Below are positions 63,725 through 64,000 of a DNA stretch of 64,000 nt, piece by piece. The notes under the pieces were generated by a model, which made no database searches, had not been told where the DNA came from, and was given only the letters and a program-made list of their open reading frames with translations. The stretch comes from an uncultured Bacilli bacterium (lineage in GTDB: Bacteria > Bacillota_I > Bacilli_A > RF39 > UBA660), in assembly GCA_934098485.1 (NCBI GenBank), contig CAKOOH010000005.1:1-64000 (forward strand), in the 5' to 3' direction. The position numbers and the translations under genes were made by a program. How positions within the stretch are numbered: position 1 is the first letter of the stretch; every line of letters starts with the position of its first letter.

Positions 63725-63945
63725 TGAAAACAGAAATTTTAATAAAAATTAATAATGATAAAAATCTTCATGATTATTTAAGAAAAAATTCTTATTGGTA
63801 TAAATATTTAAATCGCAGTGATAAATATTATAAAGATTTACTAAGCGAGTATAAAAAAGATAAACGAAATGAAAAAGCAAATAAAGTAACTGACACTTTA
63901 AGTACATTAGATACCGTTAATACTATCTTTAAAATGCTAAAATAG
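63724..63945 (+). CDS. ylbE: YlbE-like protein
   Basis: 73 residues; LHDYLRKNSYWYKYLNRSD matches the YlbE family pattern (PELKxFIRxNPxWYRxLSRNP). Coupled to ylbD, as in Bacillus. The tail (DTLSTLDTVNTIFKMLK) is longer than in some homologues. Function unknown. Confidence 0.8.
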   Translation: MKTEILIKINNDKNLHDYLRKNSYWYKYLNRSDKYYKDLLSEYKKDKRNEKANKVTDTLSTLDTVNTIFKMLK

Positions 63946-63947
63946 CA

Positions 63948-63976
63948 TTGACTTTACTTACTACTTTTTATATAAT
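63948..63976 (+). promoter_or_regulatory. Promoter of a gene starting beyond the window
   Basis: TTGACT and TATAAT with 17-bp spacing; aggagag near 63990 is a ribosome site for the next gene, whose start codon lies outside. Confidence 0.75.
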
Positions 63977-64000
63977 TTATTTAGAAAGTAGGAGAGAGAA

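Noticed and set aside
1..64000. Mycoplasma-type genetic code (TGA as Trp)
   Set aside because: TGA is a functional stop with coupled overlaps in abiEi (23293) and the response regulator (29173), and Trp is encoded by TGG.
1..64000. Reverse transcriptase, transposase, integrase or CRISPR array
   Set aside because: I found no motif for any of these in the translated frames and no regularly spaced repeats; the DGR partner genes would have to lie outside.

Overview
The window is a chromosomal stretch of a very AT-rich, walled, low-GC Firmicute (class Bacilli). Marker genes point that way: ribosomal proteins S20 and S2, EF-Ts, a T-box-controlled asparaginyl-tRNA synthetase, RecD2, FtsY-YlxM, YlbD-YlbE, a BceRS-BceAB-type module and YolD next to a Y-family polymerase. 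MurG, FtsQ/DivIB and a D,D-carboxypeptidase show a peptidoglycan wall. TGA is used as a stop codon (for example at 23293 and 29173), so the Mycoplasma code does not apply. The best guess is an uncultured gut Bacilli lineage near the RF39/Mollicutes branch; this is inference from gene content and base composition.

Layout. 1-1.3 kb: tail of a large surface protein whose last ~150 bp are GC-rich and look like a diversity-generating-retroelement (DGR) variable region. 1.5-8 kb: hypotheticals, recD2, a YtxH-like protein, an AI-2E-family exporter, a transglutaminase-like protein and rpsT. 8-14.7 kb: a secreted carbohydrate-binding-type protein followed by an uncharacterised operon of coiled-coil and SH3-like-repeat proteins with membrane segments. 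14.8-19.2 kb: lipoprotein, RsgI-like protein, D,D-carboxypeptidase, Mbeg1-like hydrolase. 19.2-24.3 kb is an accessory island: a leader-peptide attenuator, a frameshifted ASCH-GNAT mosaic, a PEP-synthase-like kinase with an unknown C-terminal domain, a gene remnant, a small DNA-binding-type protein, and an AbiEi/AbiEii toxin-antitoxin pair bracketed by a 53-bp direct repeat. 24.4-33 kb: Fic protein, T-box and asnS, a short RelA/SpoT homologue with lost synthetase residues, and a two-component/ABC antimicrobial-peptide-type module.

33-40.6 kb: a second, full-length surface protein paralogous to the first, a DUF308 protein, and a TetR regulator divergent from an MMPL-type transporter fused in frame to a secreted protein. 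40.7-43.3 kb: rpsB-tsf with a structured leader, and a thioredoxin-like protein. 43.4-48.4 kb: the most unusual locus, two prepilin-like proteins carrying an InlB-type domain and three thrombospondin-type-1-like Cys repeats. Their 5' halves are almost identical and their 3' halves have diverged; between them lie two paralogous membrane-anchored proteins, and a degenerate third remnant follows. 48.5-64 kb: mainly housekeeping (murG, ftsQ, queH, a pilin, ftsY-ylxM; on the minus strand a DHH protein, CofE-like protein, tRNA-Ala, SDR, YolD and Y-family polymerase; then priA, parC, ylbD, ylbE).

Themes. Envelope and surface functions dominate: two DUF6273-like lectin-fold proteins, TSR pilins, wall synthesis and peptide sensing. 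The best candidates for undescribed biology are the DGR-like tail, the duplicated TSR-pilin locus, the attenuator plus kinase locus and the 9.3-14.7 kb operon.
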